A stretch of DNA of 64,000 nucleotides from CALHRB01 sp964473465 (GCA_964473465.1 CAYYPE010000013.1:20416-84415), one strand, 5' to 3'. Positions 28,791 to 39,322 are shown, numbered from the stretch's first letter. Numbers and translations: made by a program. The notes: generated by a model not told the origin, from the sequence alone.

Positions 28791-28828
28791 AAGGGACTGT
28801 TTTTTTGAGACAGTCCCCTTTTTTTTGA
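28791..28828. terminator. Rho-independent terminator between convergent genes
   Basis: AAGGGACTGT (28791-28800) pairs with ACAGTCCCCTT (28810-28820) across a short T-rich loop, followed by a T run. It serves the T9SS gene and may also serve the convergent DUF2892 gene. Confidence 0.8.
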
Positions 28829-28839
28829 ATCTGCTTTGT

Positions 28840-29055
28840 TTATTTCTCGTCTTTTGGTAAGGGGCAAGTCCTTATGCCAAAAATTGCATATAATGGGCAG
28901 AATGATACAAGACTTGTCAGAACAAAAACTATTCCAAGAACAAGAAGAATAATGGCTAATGTACCTGTTATAGTTCCTGTAAAGTAAAGAATAGCAAAAA
29001 TGATTGCTAATGCTATTCTGATAATTTTATCTGCAGTACCCATATTTTTTTTCAT
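28840..29055 (-). CDS. DUF2892 small membrane protein
   Basis: This 71-residue protein has the DUF2892 pattern: an N-terminal NMGTADKIIRIALAI, two membrane helices, and FCPLYAIFGIRTCP. This domain occurs alone or with rhodanese domains (YgaP) and is often linked to sulfur metabolism, though its function is unknown. GGAG lies 6 bases before the ATG. It may be co-transcribed with a tiny upstream ORF. Confidence 0.88.
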   Translation of the reverse strand: MKKNMGTADKIIRIALAIIFAILYFTGTITGTLAIILLVLGIVFVLTSLVSFCPLYAIFGIRTCPLPKDEK

Positions 29056-29068
29056 AAAAAACTCCGAA

Positions 29069-29164
29069 TTAATTTATTAAAAAGTTAACTAAAAATACAA
29101 CGAATGATATGATTGCCACACACAAAATACAAACCAAAATGAACTTAAATATTTTATTTTTCAT
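29069..29164 (-). CDS. Possible 31-residue single-helix membrane peptide
   Basis: An ATG at 29164 opens MKNKIFKFILVCILCV... and ends at TAA (29069-29071), 13 bases before the DUF2892 start. It encodes one hydrophobic helix with a basic N-terminus. There is no Shine-Dalgarno sequence and hydrophobic short ORFs arise easily in AT-rich DNA, so it is only a candidate. Confidence 0.3.
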   Translation of the reverse strand: MKNKIFKFILVCILCVAIISFVVFLVNFLIN

Positions 29165-29218
29165 ATCTAATTTATTCACGAATAAAGTATTATAACAAAC
29201 AGAATAAAAAAGTTACAA

Positions 29219-30325
29219 TTATTTTTTAAGTTTTTCAAGTTCCAAAATTCTATTCAGACATTTTTTATGATTTTCTGATAAATTAATATTATCCATTTTT
29301 AAATTTGGGTCGGGCATATACCAATCAAACTGACTAAAGAAATTTTTATATTCTTTGTTTTTGAAATCATAGTTATATTGTGCATAGATAAGATTTCGGA
29401 GCAATTGCAAATCTTTGTCAGAAATTTGAATTTCTTTATAATAATCATCGTAGTTGATTTCAGACAATGCTAAAAGGAAGTCATCGGAGAATTTACCTTT
29501 GTTGAACAATCGGCTAACAAACCAAGTTCTATCAATCAGACCAAAATAAATATCTTTTTTGGGGGCAAAGTCAGAAATATGAATCATCAAAGAGCCAGAA
29601 TTAAGTCTGACAAGCTTAATATTGTAGTCCTCGAAAATATCGTCTTTTAATTTTTCGTTGCATATTTTACCTGACCCGATGATTTTCCAATCAGCTTTTT
29701 TCCCAAAAATATCATCCAGAAATAAAAGCTGATTTTCGCCGATATCAATTTCTAATGTAAAATCTTTGATTTTTTCGCCAGCCCATTTTTTCCCGGTCTG
29801 GAGAATATAAGTATAAATTTCCTGAAGGAAGACATAGCTACTTGCACTAAATTCAAAGCTATGAGAAATTTTGTTTATTCCGGGTTTGAATTCTATATCG
29901 AAAAGGTGAATAATCTGACCTGAGAAATCCTCTTCCTCGAAGTTATCGGGCAAGTCAAACAACTGGCAAGTATCGCATTTTGTCCATTTCCTGGAAAATG
30001 TTAGAATTTTATCATTGGAAATAACGACAAATTTTCTAATTAAGTTCTGTGGTTTGTTTTGTTCCATCATATCATAATAATAAAAAGGAGAAACAAAACC
30101 CAGAAGAGATTTAATGGTTGAGGTAGTTGGATTATTGAACTCAAAATAAACATTAACGCTTGCTATACCATCTTTACATTTAAAGCTCAGGATTTCCTTT
30201 TCGAGGGAAACACGGGTTTCATTGATGGGATAGATAATGCTGCCATTTGATAGGAAAGTGCCGTCATTAGCTTTCAAAATAGAGAGCGAGAAGATGAATA
30301 GCAAGAATTTGAATAATAGATTCAT
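29219..30325 (-). CDS. Exported protein with DUF4424-like and YARHG domains
   Basis: The 368-residue protein has a signal peptide (cleavage near AND). Its middle region resembles DUF4424-type proteins (an early NDGT, then SLEKEILSFKCKDGIASVNV). The C-terminal YARHG domain (about residues 305-365) is shown by LQLLRNLIYAQYNYDF, FFSQFDWYMPDPN and a final ENHKKCLNRILELE. YARHG domains are extracellular and of unknown function, often in cell-wall or surface proteins. A cysteine pair (KCDTC) lies near residue 115. It follows the OmpA-like gene by 57 bases on the same strand, so an operon is likely. Confidence 0.75.
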   Translation of the reverse strand: MNLLFKFLLFIFSLSILKANDGTFLSNGSIIYPINETRVSLEKEILSFKCKDGIASVNVYFEFNNPTTSTIKSLLGFVSPFYYYDMMEQNKPQNLIRKFVVISNDKILTFSRKWTKCDTCQLFDLPDNFEEEDFSGQIIHLFDIEFKPGINKISHSFEFSASSYVFLQEIYTYILQTGKKWAGEKIKDFTLEIDIGENQLLFLDDIFGKKADWKIIGSGKICNEKLKDDIFEDYNIKLVRLNSGSLMIHISDFAPKKDIYFGLIDRTWFVSRLFNKGKFSDDFLLALSEINYDDYYKEIQISDKDLQLLRNLIYAQYNYDFKNKEYKNFFSQFDWYMPDPNLKMDNINLSENHKKCLNRILELEKLKK

Positions 30326-30382
30326 TTAATAAATTTTATTATAAAAAAATAAAAATTATGAATTTATTTTCATAAATAAAAA

Positions 30383-31180
30383 TTATAAATTCAGCACTTT
30401 CCCGACTTTAATGTATACTGTTGGAAGAGAAGAAATCACATTTTTTGATTTAGATTTTTTCTTGTCCGTAGGATTTTTTGTCATGTCTGGTCTGGTATCT
30501 ACTTCAAAAGTAACTTTTCTTTCGCTGATATTCAATGAGTTTAATAGTTTTTTAATAGAATTTATTCTCTTCTCAGCAAGTTCCTGAAGTTGTTCTGCGG
30601 TAGAAACCTTTACTTTTTTTGTTTTTGTTTTATTTTTTGAATCAATATATGAAACTTTTTTTGTTATTGGTTTAGGATTAGAATCATGAGTGTGAATAGT
30701 AATAATAACATTAACTTTCGGGTTGTTTTCGAGGAAAGTTTTCAATTCATTTAAACATAGAAAATCATTTGCAATCAAATCAGGAAGGTTAGGTTTAAAA
30801 GGATTGAATGAACATACTGGCAAGCCGGTTTCGATTTTCCTAACGCTGAAATTTTTTTCGATCTCAGTATATTTACCTTTTTTATCTAACTCCAATTCAG
30901 GATTGTCACCCATAAGGACATAATCCCTGAAAACAATATAATATTTTTCCCCGGCTTGAAGAACCTGCTGATAAGAGCCATCAGATGAATTGGATTTAGC
31001 CTGTATTTGCTTGCCGGACTGGCTGAAAAAGACAATAGTAACTCCAAGAGGTTTATTTGTTTCAGAATCTTTTACTTGACCATGAATAAGAACCAGATCT
31101 TTTCCATCGAAAGCAATTGATTGAAAGATAAAACTTAGAATAAGGACAACTAATAAAAAAATTCTACCAGTAATTTTCAT
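30383..31180 (-). CDS. Exported protein with carboxypeptidase-regulatory-like and OmpA-like domains
   Basis: The 265-residue protein starts with a signal peptide. A carboxypeptidase regulatory-like beta-sandwich follows (LIHGQVKDSETNKPLGVTIVF, about 30-110). A C-terminal region of OmpA/MotB type comes next: LNELKTFLENNPKVNVIITIHTHD and AEQLQELAEKRINSIKKLL. A Lys-rich insertion (SKNKTKTKKVKV) interrupts the OmpA-like part, and the usual NxxLSxxRA signature is degenerate. It probably sits in the periplasm and may touch peptidoglycan. Confidence 0.7.
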   Translation of the reverse strand: MKITGRIFLLVVLILSFIFQSIAFDGKDLVLIHGQVKDSETNKPLGVTIVFFSQSGKQIQAKSNSSDGSYQQVLQAGEKYYIVFRDYVLMGDNPELELDKKGKYTEIEKNFSVRKIETGLPVCSFNPFKPNLPDLIANDFLCLNELKTFLENNPKVNVIITIHTHDSNPKPITKKVSYIDSKNKTKTKKVKVSTAEQLQELAEKRINSIKKLLNSLNISERKVTFEVDTRPDMTKNPTDKKKSKSKNVISSLPTVYIKVGKVLNL

Positions 31181-31249
31181 ATTGTCTCAAAAAAATTAAA
31201 AAAACAAGGAATAAAAAAATAAATCGAAAGAAAAAAATAAAAATTGCAA

Positions 31250-32476
31250 CTATTCAGACCTAATTGCATCAATTATTATCATATCGGCTGCTCTTTTAGC
31301 AGGATAAATAGTAGCAAGAAAGGAAATCAAGAGCGAAAAAGAAAAAATTAAAAGAACATCAAAAAAGTTTACTGATAAAGGTAATGTGGAAATAAGAAAT
31401 TTTGTGGTGCTAAGCTTAATCCAACCAAAATTAATCTGCCCATAACAAAACGAGAGTCCGATGATTGTTCCAAGGATAGTGCTGAAAAGTCCAATAGTCA
31501 AACCAATATTAAGATATATTTTTCTTATCATAGGAGAGGTTGCCCCTAATGACATTAAAATACCAATATCCTGTTTTTTTTCAACAACTGTCATTGCGAG
31601 CGAAGCCAGAACGTTAAAGACTGCAATTAAAATAATGAGGCTCAAAACAACGAAAACGCCGAGTTGTTCAAGTTTCATAATATTATATAATTCTTTGTGT
31701 AGGTCATACCAAGTTTCAACTTTAAGATTAGGGAAAAAATCGGCAACTTTTTTTTGTAGTTCATAAGTTTTTTTCCCGTCTAAGAGTTCAATATCAACCA
31801 TAGAAGCAGATTTAGGAGGAGGATTAAGAAGATATTTACCAGTTTCGAAATCAATAAAGGCATAATCATTATCGTATTCAATATTATTTGACTGGAAAAT
31901 TCCAGATATATTAGCTTGAATTCCCGGAGAGTAGCTCAATGAGACCAAAGATTTTTCAATCATATTGAGGGACATAAGTCGAACCGTGTCATCAGGAAGG
32001 ATTCTCATGTCATCAGCTACCATAGCCCCAACGAGTAAATTTAATTTTCTTCCATCGGGTTGAATATTCAGTTTGCCGTAGATTTTGGCTTTAGTGAAAC
32101 CTTCCAATTTTTTGAAATCTTCAATTTTCAAACAATTTAGAGAGATTGACTTTAGGCTTTTATCTTTGGAAATAATAACCCTGCCTTGAATAACAGGGAA
32201 AGCATGTGATATTTCGGAAAAATTGTTAAATTTAGATATAACTTCAACATAATTCAACCATTGTCCATTTTTTGGGGAAACTCTAAGGTGAGGATCGTAA
32301 GCTTGCAATTGATTTTCAGTAAATTCAGCAAAACCGTTGAAAATAGAAATAACGATAATCAAAGCAGCAACGCCAATGACAATCCCAATAATTGAAATTA
32401 AAGTAATATAAGTGATGAAATGGTTAAAACGGAAAGTTGTTAGATATTTCAGAGCTATTCTTAAAGTAATATTCAT
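31250..32476 (-). CDS. LolC/LolE-type ABC transporter permease (FtsX-like)
   Basis: This 408-residue permease has four hydrophobic segments: residues about 22-50, then three near 275-300, 320-350 and 375-400. A large periplasmic domain lies between the first and second, the FtsX/LolE arrangement. The N-terminal LKYLTTFRFNHFITYITLISIIGIVIGVAA and the EKKQDIGILMSLGATSPMI helix are typical of lipoprotein-releasing permeases. It would work with a LolD ATPase, which is not beside it, to move lipoproteins out of the inner membrane. It is divergent from recG (73-base gap). Confidence 0.87.
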   Translation of the reverse strand: MNITLRIALKYLTTFRFNHFITYITLISIIGIVIGVAALIIVISIFNGFAEFTENQLQAYDPHLRVSPKNGQWLNYVEVISKFNNFSEISHAFPVIQGRVIISKDKSLKSISLNCLKIEDFKKLEGFTKAKIYGKLNIQPDGRKLNLLVGAMVADDMRILPDDTVRLMSLNMIEKSLVSLSYSPGIQANISGIFQSNNIEYDNDYAFIDFETGKYLLNPPPKSASMVDIELLDGKKTYELQKKVADFFPNLKVETWYDLHKELYNIMKLEQLGVFVVLSLIILIAVFNVLASLAMTVVEKKQDIGILMSLGATSPMIRKIYLNIGLTIGLFSTILGTIIGLSFCYGQINFGWIKLSTTKFLISTLPLSVNFFDVLLIFSFSLLISFLATIYPAKRAADMIIIDAIRSE

Positions 32477-32549
32477 TATGATAATTTATTGTATCCTTAA
32501 AATCAAATTTTGTTATTAAATTTGTTTAATAAAAATAACAAAAATATCA

Positions 32550-34775
32550 ATGTCTGATAACAGTGCAAAAAATTATACTTCGTTGCAATATCTGAAAGGA
32601 GTAGGTCCAAAGAGAGCCGAAGCATTAGCCTCTGCTGGAATTCTGACACCCGAAGATCTTATATTTTATTTTCCGAGAGCCTATATTGATCGGGCAGTTG
32701 TTAGTTCAATCAGGCAATTAGCGGTCAGTCTTCGTGCTGAAAAAGATGTTTTTTTCAACAATATCCCTAATTTGAAAAGCGAAAACACACTCATAGCCAG
32801 AATAAGTTCTGTTCAGGAAAAACAATATGGAAAGAACCGCAGAATGCTGATATATAAGATACAAGATGAGTCGGCAGCTGCGAAAGTAATTTTTTGGAAC
32901 AGGATTGATTACTATTCACGCTCTTTTAAGGAGGGAGATCTGATAGTATTAAGTGGCAAACCTGAGCTTGATTTGAATGGAAGTGTAACATTTCATCATC
33001 CCGAACTGACAAAATTAGATGAAACAGAGGAAATTGATTATTCAAAGGGGGTTCTTCTTCCGATTTATCCATTGACAGAAAAAATGAAAGCAAGCGGAAT
33101 AAACAATAAGACCCTGAGAAGTATAATAAAATCAATTCTCCCGATTTGTATTGACAAAATAGAGGAATCACTTCCTGAATATATTTTAGAGGCGAATAAA
33201 TTGCCTTCGATCAGGGAAACAATCAGTATTCTTCATTTCCCTGAAAATATTTCACAAACCAATCTGGCAAATTATAGACTCAAATTTGAAGAAATATTTT
33301 TTTATGAATTGTTTGTCAATATAATAAAAAGCAATTTCAAGCAAAGCCATTCCGGATTGAAATTTGACGTCAGAAGTCAACTGGCAAGGAAATTGGTAGA
33401 TAATTTACCTTTCAGATTGACAGAAGATCAAAAGAAAGTAATTCGAGAAATTGCTGATGACATAAGCACCGGAAAACCAATGAACCGGTTATTGCAAGGA
33501 GATGTGGGCTCCGGGAAAACTATTGTTTCACTAATAATAATGCTTATAGCAATTGACAATGGATTTCAGGTAGCTTTGATGGCTCCGACAGAAGTTCTTG
33601 CCGAGCAACATTACAGAACAATCACCAAATTTATGAATTCTGTTGATTCAGATATCAAAATCAGTTTATTGACAGGTGGATTGAGAACATCAAATAAGAG
33701 AGAAAATATAAATTCTGTTGAATTGGGCGAGACGAATATAATAATCGGAACCCACTCATTGTTCGAAAATGAAATAAAATATAAAAATCTTGGGCTGATT
33801 GTTATAGATGAACAACAAAGATTCGGGGTAGCCCAAAGAGCAAATCTGATAAAAATGGCTTCTGAATCACTTGAGGACAAAAGCTCAATACCGCACGTTC
33901 TGGTTATGACAGCAACCCCAATTCCAAGAACATTGACAATGACGCTATACGGAGACCTTGATGTATCAATCATAAGAGAAATGCCAAAGAACAGAAAACC
34001 TGTTATCACTCAAATCATTTTCGAAAGCGAAATCCATTCAGTTTATAAATTTTTAAGGGAAAAAGTCATAGTTGGCGAGCAAGCATTTATAGTATATCCA
34101 TTAGTTGAAAAATCAGAAAAATTAGAATTGAAGGCAGCAACAGAGCATTATAAATATCTCTCCGAAAAAATTTTCCCCGAGCTTTCAATCGGGCTTATAC
34201 ACGGTCAAATGAATTGGACAGAGAAGGAGAGAGTTATGCTGGATTTTTTAGAGAAAAAGTATCAGATTCTTGTCTCTACGACAGTCATAGAAGTTGGAAT
34301 AGACATACCAGATTCAAATATAATGGTAATTGAAAATGCCGAAAGGTTCGGGCTATCTCAGCTTCACCAGCTCAGAGGAAGGATTGGCAGGGGTGAGAGG
34401 CAGGCTTATTGCTTTCTTATAACTAAGGATAATTTTAAATACCAGATTAACCGAAAAGGTATGAAAGAGGATGAGCAGCTTGCATCAATTATCAGATTAA
34501 AAACAATGGAGAAAACAACAGATGGATTTGAAATTTCGGAAGTTGATCTTAAACTTAGAGGACCGGGTGATATACTCGGATTGAAGCAATCAGGTATTCC
34601 TGATTTCAGATATATAAATTTAGTTAAGGATTATGACATAATTAGCAAGGCAAAAAATCAGGCTTTATTTGTTTTAGAAAAGGATTTGCAGCTGAGATTG
34701 AAAGAAAATATGACATTAAAAGAAAAAATGATAAAAATGTTAAAAAATTCTGAAAATTATTTCAGAATAGGGTGA
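32550..34775 (+). CDS. recG: ATP-dependent DNA helicase RecG
   Basis: RecG remodels stalled forks and branched DNA. The 741-residue protein has an N-terminal wedge (OB-fold) domain (about 60-160) and superfamily 2 helicase motifs. Motif I is GDVGSGKTIVSLI, motif II DEQQRFGVAQR (DEQH family variant with Gln as the fourth residue), motif III TATPIPRTLTM, motif V TTVIEVGIDIPDSN and motif VI HQLRGRIGRGE. The C-terminal DLKLRGPGDILGLKQSG is the RecG signature. Confidence 0.96.
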   Translation: MSDNSAKNYTSLQYLKGVGPKRAEALASAGILTPEDLIFYFPRAYIDRAVVSSIRQLAVSLRAEKDVFFNNIPNLKSENTLIARISSVQEKQYGKNRRMLIYKIQDESAAAKVIFWNRIDYYSRSFKEGDLIVLSGKPELDLNGSVTFHHPELTKLDETEEIDYSKGVLLPIYPLTEKMKASGINNKTLRSIIKSILPICIDKIEESLPEYILEANKLPSIRETISILHFPENISQTNLANYRLKFEEIFFYELFVNIIKSNFKQSHSGLKFDVRSQLARKLVDNLPFRLTEDQKKVIREIADDISTGKPMNRLLQGDVGSGKTIVSLIIMLIAIDNGFQVALMAPTEVLAEQHYRTITKFMNSVDSDIKISLLTGGLRTSNKRENINSVELGETNIIIGTHSLFENEIKYKNLGLIVIDEQQRFGVAQRANLIKMASESLEDKSSIPHVLVMTATPIPRTLTMTLYGDLDVSIIREMPKNRKPVITQIIFESEIHSVYKFLREKVIVGEQAFIVYPLVEKSEKLELKAATEHYKYLSEKIFPELSIGLIHGQMNWTEKERVMLDFLEKKYQILVSTTVIEVGIDIPDSNIMVIENAERFGLSQLHQLRGRIGRGERQAYCFLITKDNFKYQINRKGMKEDEQLASIIRLKTMEKTTDGFEISEVDLKLRGPGDILGLKQSGIPDFRYINLVKDYDIISKAKNQALFVLEKDLQLRLKENMTLKEKMIKMLKNSENYFRIG

Positions 34776-34935
34776 AACTTTTTTTATACTTAAGGTATAT
34801 ATATTTGATGGAAATGACTAAAATAAGTTATGTTTTTTTATTATATTTGTCTGATAAATAAAATCGAATTACAAAAGTTCAAGAAATAAATTTTTTTTAC
34901 TAAATAATTATTTTCAACAATTTTAAGGGATTAAC

Positions 34936-37900
34936 ATGAACCAATTACTAACAAAATCAGCCAGCAATCTAAAAATGAAGATTATGCTGGCAATTGTATC
35001 ATTTATTGTGCTCTTTCTTGGGACGATCCAGTTAGAAGCACAATGGTGCACACCTCGTTTTAATTACGGTCCTATGGGAACAAACCAGTTCATCATCAGA
35101 AACTCTGGTGGAACAACTTTATTTAGCTATTATGGATACACTGGATATGGTATGTATTATAGTGGAACATGTAACCTACAGGCAAACACTACTTATTCAT
35201 TCTACTGGATGGGTGGCGATTATTATGGATACTATTATTATTACGGGTATTCATGGTATCTTTATCCACAACAATTAGCACTCTGGTGCGATGCAAACAA
35301 TAACTACGTATTTGATTCAAACGAAAGAATGTATTACTCAGGTAGTGGCTCATACTCAACTTCATTTAGTGGAACTTTTTCATTACCATCTGTTGGAACA
35401 ACAGGAAGCAGAAGATTCAGAGTTCTAAATACATATTACTATTATTGCTATTATTATGGTTCTGGTTACTGTCCTGATAATGCATGCATAAATGCTTATA
35501 CATATGGAAGTTATCTTGATTTTTATGTTAATGCAACCTATGTTATTCAAAACGATGCAGGAATCATCAACTTTACTTCTCCGGTAAATCTGTTTAATTC
35601 AGATAATAACCAGCCAATCAAAGTAACTTTGAAAAACTTCAGTAAGAATACTTTAACAAGTGTTACAATCAACTGGTCAATTGATAATGTCTCCCAAACG
35701 CCATATAACTGGACTGGAAGCCTTGCAGAAAATCAAACAGAAGAAGTCACATTACATTCAGGTTATAATTTTACACCAGCTGCACCATGGGGACCATTTA
35801 CATTATCAGCTTGGACAACAAACCCAAGAGGAACAAATACAGAAGCTAACAATTATCCAGATGCTAATGCTGCTAACGACAGGTCAACAATTTCTGTAAG
35901 CCCGATTTTAAATGATGCTGGCTTCATTGACGCAGAAGCAATGCTACCACTGGAAGTCGGTGACCAACACGTTCTTCTCAAAATTAAAAACTATGCCCCC
36001 AAACCATTAACCAGCGTAGTAGTAAACTATTCAATTGATGGAGTAACACAGACACCAACACAGGTTTCCAATATCAACCTTGCCAGAGGTGAGGAAATGA
36101 TAGTTGATTGCGGAACATATTATTTTGGAACAGGTATTCGACCGTATCTGATTGAAGCATGGACATCGTTACCAAATGGTGTTCCGGACGAAGTTCCTGA
36201 CAATGACAGAGGACAGTTCGAAGTATATAAAGCACTTTCAGGAGGAACTTATACTGTAGGTCCAATAGGGTCAGATTACAAATCAATAAGAGACGTCATG
36301 GACTTTATTTCTTACTGGGGACTTGCCGGACCAGTAACATTACTTGTACGACCTGGAACTTATCAAGCAGGTATAACTGTAATGCCAAGAGGCACAAGAC
36401 AATACCCCATTACATTTAAATCAATAAGCGGTAACAATTATGATGTAATAGTTGAATATAGTGCAACAAATCCAGCCGACAATTTCTTGTTCAAATTGTA
36501 TGGATATAATAATATTTCTTTTGATAATTTCACCTTCAATGCTAATGGAGCAAATTATGCAACAATCTTTGAATTAGCGAACGGAAATAATAATATTACA
36601 TTTACAAATTGCGTTTTCAATGGAAAAGCAAACGCTCCAAAAACAGCTGATTTCGTTCTGATTAAATCATTAGACAATCCGTTGAGCAACCTGACATTGC
36701 TTAATAATGTATTTAATAATGGATCGGCTCCACTGTGGCATACTTCGCCAACAGGTGTATGGTCTTCCAATTTCAATATAAAAGAAAACAGCTTTGGAAA
36801 CTTTACATGGCAAGGTGTTCATATTGAAAATGCAACAGGTGTTCAAATAGTTGATAATAACTTCTTCTCATTACCGGGTTACGAAACAGCTATTTACACT
36901 ATGAATGCAACAACAATTAAAAACAATAGAATCAATGGTTTCTCTGGAAGTACAGTTCCAGATCTTGGTACACTTGTCGGTGGTATTATTGATATTCATA
37001 ATTCATCAACAGCTGGACCCACAGAAATTACAGGTAACAGCATCGCTGGAACAAACGGACATGGAATGTATTTGCAGGGTATGACAGATTTAAACTTGCA
37101 AAATAATATCGTTAATGTTTCATTAACCTCTACAGCTATAAATAGAGCCGGAGTCCTTCTTTCGGGTGTTGCTAACTCTTCAACTCCTGCTATTATCAAA
37201 AATAATGACATAAAGGGAACAAACCTTCATGGAATTTTCCTAAACTCAAATTCATTTGCTAAGGTTTATTATAACAAAGTGATGCTATCAGGCGGGAGCA
37301 AGACAGGTTTAGAGATTAGCGACGGATCCGGTGGATGGATTGCAAACAATATGATCGGAACAAATGTAGGAACTGGCTTAATGATTAACAATCCAAACAC
37401 TTCAAATATCTTCTATAATACTTTTGTTGCAACTGGCACCTTACCAACAGTTAACATAACAAATGTTGGAAGTGGCTTAAATATGAAGAGAAATATTTTC
37501 TACAATAATGGCGTTGGTATTGCATTCCAATTGACCGGAACTGCACCATTTGACTATCAGTCAAATGAAAATAATTTCTTCTCGACCGGAGCAAATATCG
37601 GAAATGTTAATGGCTCACTTGCAGCTAATATTATATCGTTAAGAAATCTGACAGGTCAAGAATTAACCTCTGTCAATTCAGAATTATTCTTTATGGGACC
37701 AACAGATTTCAGGCTAACAAAAATTAATCCAGAAGTTGTTTATAACTATCCATTACCGGATGTTGGAGCTCTAAGAGATGAAATTGAGAAATTTGATTTT
37801 ACAAACGAACAGAGAATCAAGAACATCTATTATACTGGTGCTGATAATATCATAACAACAATAACAATCATTGATCAACCAAAAGAGATAGTCAATTGTA

Positions 37901-39267
37901 TTGGTACACCCGACCTAATGTTTGTTGTTGTTGCAAATATTGATTTTGGTGGTGAATTAACATATCAATGGTACAAAGATGGAATTGCAATTGATAAAGC
38001 AACGGATCCAATACTTTATCTGCCACCATTAACGCACGAAATGGGTGGTGTTTACTATTGCGATATTCAAGGAACAGGCGGAGCTGATGATGTTACAACA
38101 GAAAGAGTTCTTCTCTATACTTTGAGAACAACAGAGATTACAACTCAACCAAGAACACAGATGGCAGATCCCGGAAATGTTGTCAACTTTACTCTTGATA
38201 TGCATATTTACGAGAACGATCCTGTGATGTATCAACCACAGATTCAATGGTATCGCGGCACCGTAGCATTAAGTGACAACGACAGAATTGCTGGTTCCAA
38301 ATCATCAATTTTATCAATTAGGGATATTAAACCAAGTGATTACGGTGATGATTACTGGGTAAAAATCACTGGTCTTTGTGGTGAAGCTAGTTCAGACAAA
38401 ATTTCTATAGTTGAATTACCTGATGTTGTGATCAATACTCAGCCCAGTGATCTGAGTGTATGTATTGGCGAAGAAGCATCATTCACAGTTGATGCTCAGG
38501 CTACTCTTCCGAACGTAAAAGTACACTATCAATGGATGAAAGATGGTGCACCATTACAAGATGAAGGAAGATTTAGCGGCACCAAAACAAATACATTAAA
38601 GATTGCAAATGCTGAGGCAGATGATGCTGGCAAATATTCTTGCAAAATAACAGCTGAATACAGCAACAAATCTGCTACTACTAACGATGCTGAATTAACT
38701 CTTTTGACTACACCTGTTATTCTCACTCAGCCAAATGAAAGTGTTAGTGTTAAGAAAGGTGAAGAGTTAAAGCTTGAAATCACCGCAAATGGTGGACAAT
38801 TAAGCTATCAATGGTACAAAGATGATGCTGAAATTGCAAATGAAACAAATCCAACATACCTAAAAGCTAATGCAGATGATCCGGATGCTGGTGTTTACAA
38901 ATGTAAAGTTACCAACCCATGTGGAGAAGTATGGAGCAAGGAATTCACAGTTGCAATTACAACATTCTTCATTATGGGCTCCGAAGAAAATGAAAATGGC
39001 GACATTATTCTATACTCCAACAAGCCAAATCCATTCGGAGATAAATCTACCATAAGCTTCTATCTACCAAATGCTGAAAATATCAAGTTAGTTATCACTG
39101 ACAGTTTCGGTAGAGAAATTGCCCTACTATTAAATAATACGGTATCTGCCGGTATGCACAATGTTGAAATCAGTGCCGCTGACTTGAATCTCTCAAGTGG
39201 TATCTATAACTATATACTTTATGCAAATGGTACATCATTAGCTAAGAGAATGGTTATAGTTAAGTAA
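34936..39267 (+). CDS. Large T9SS surface protein with Tyr-rich, beta-helix and Ig-like domains
   Basis: The 1443-residue protein has an extended signal peptide. A strikingly Tyr/Gly-rich GEVED-like region follows (about 40-200, with LALWCDANNNYVFDSNE), then two CARDB-like modules (about 205-430, each starting NDAG). A right-handed beta-helix spans about 435-960, with many N-rich rungs such as NNNITFTNCVFNG and IKNNDIKGTNLHG. Three or four Ig-like modules span about 975-1345 (YQWYKDG, AGKYSCKITAEY, AGVYKCKV), and a C-terminal sorting domain covers about 1365-1443 (SNKPNPFGDKSTISFYL ... LAKRMVIVK). AAGGGA lies before the ATG. It is probably an abundant outer-surface or secreted adhesin or polysaccharide-binding protein; the exact function is unknown. 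Confidence 0.88.
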   Translation: MNQLLTKSASNLKMKIMLAIVSFIVLFLGTIQLEAQWCTPRFNYGPMGTNQFIIRNSGGTTLFSYYGYTGYGMYYSGTCNLQANTTYSFYWMGGDYYGYYYYYGYSWYLYPQQLALWCDANNNYVFDSNERMYYSGSGSYSTSFSGTFSLPSVGTTGSRRFRVLNTYYYYCYYYGSGYCPDNACINAYTYGSYLDFYVNATYVIQNDAGIINFTSPVNLFNSDNNQPIKVTLKNFSKNTLTSVTINWSIDNVSQTPYNWTGSLAENQTEEVTLHSGYNFTPAAPWGPFTLSAWTTNPRGTNTEANNYPDANAANDRSTISVSPILNDAGFIDAEAMLPLEVGDQHVLLKIKNYAPKPLTSVVVNYSIDGVTQTPTQVSNINLARGEEMIVDCGTYYFGTGIRPYLIEAWTSLPNGVPDEVPDNDRGQFEVYKALSGGTYTVGPIGSDYKSIRDVMDFISYWGLAGPVTLLVRPGTYQAGITVMPRGTRQYPITFKSISGNNYDVIVEYSATNPADNFLFKLYGYNNISFDNFTFNANGANYATIFELANGNNNITFTNCVFNGKANAPKTADFVLIKSLDNPLSNLTLLNNVFNNGSAPLWHTSPTGVWSSNFNIKENSFGNFTWQGVHIENATGVQIVDNNFFSLPGYETAIYTMNATTIKNNRINGFSGSTVPDLGTLVGGIIDIHNSSTAGPTEITGNSIAGTNGHGMYLQGMTDLNLQNNIVNVSLTSTAINRAGVLLSGVANSSTPAIIKNNDIKGTNLHGIFLNSNSFAKVYYNKVMLSGGSKTGLEISDGSGGWIANNMIGTNVGTGLMINNPNTSNIFYNTFVATGTLPTVNITNVGSGLNMKRNIFYNNGVGIAFQLTGTAPFDYQSNENNFFSTGANIGNVNGSLAANIISLRNLTGQELTSVNSELFFMGPTDFRLTKINPEVVYNYPLPDVGALRDEIEKFDFTNEQRIKNIYYTGADNIITTITIIDQPKEIVNCIGTPDLMFVVVANIDFGGELTYQWYKDGIAIDKATDPILYLPPLTHEMGGVYYCDIQGTGGADDVTTERVLLYTLRTTEITTQPRTQMADPGNVVNFTLDMHIYENDPVMYQPQIQWYRGTVALSDNDRIAGSKSSILSIRDIKPSDYGDDYWVKITGLCGEASSDKISIVELPDVVINTQPSDLSVCIGEEASFTVDAQATLPNVKVHYQWMKDGAPLQDEGRFSGTKTNTLKIANAEADDAGKYSCKITAEYSNKSATTNDAELTLLTTPVILTQPNESVSVKKGEELKLEITANGGQLSYQWYKDDAEIANETNPTYLKANADDPDAGVYKCKVTNPCGEVWSKEFTVAITTFFIMGSEENENGDIILYSNKPNPFGDKSTISFYLPNAENIKLVITDSFGREIALLLNNTVSAGMHNVEISAADLNLSSGIYNYILYANGTSLAKRMVIVK

Positions 39268-39290
39268 TTATTAAAGTAATTACGATATTC

Positions 39291-39322
39291 AAAAGGCTGT
39301 CCCAAGAGGACAGCCTTTTTTT
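39291..39322 (+). terminator. Rho-independent terminator after the T9SS gene
   Basis: AAAAGGCTGTCC (39291-39302) pairs with GGACAGCCTTTT across a short AAGA loop, followed by a T run, 24 bases after the stop codon. Confidence 0.88.
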
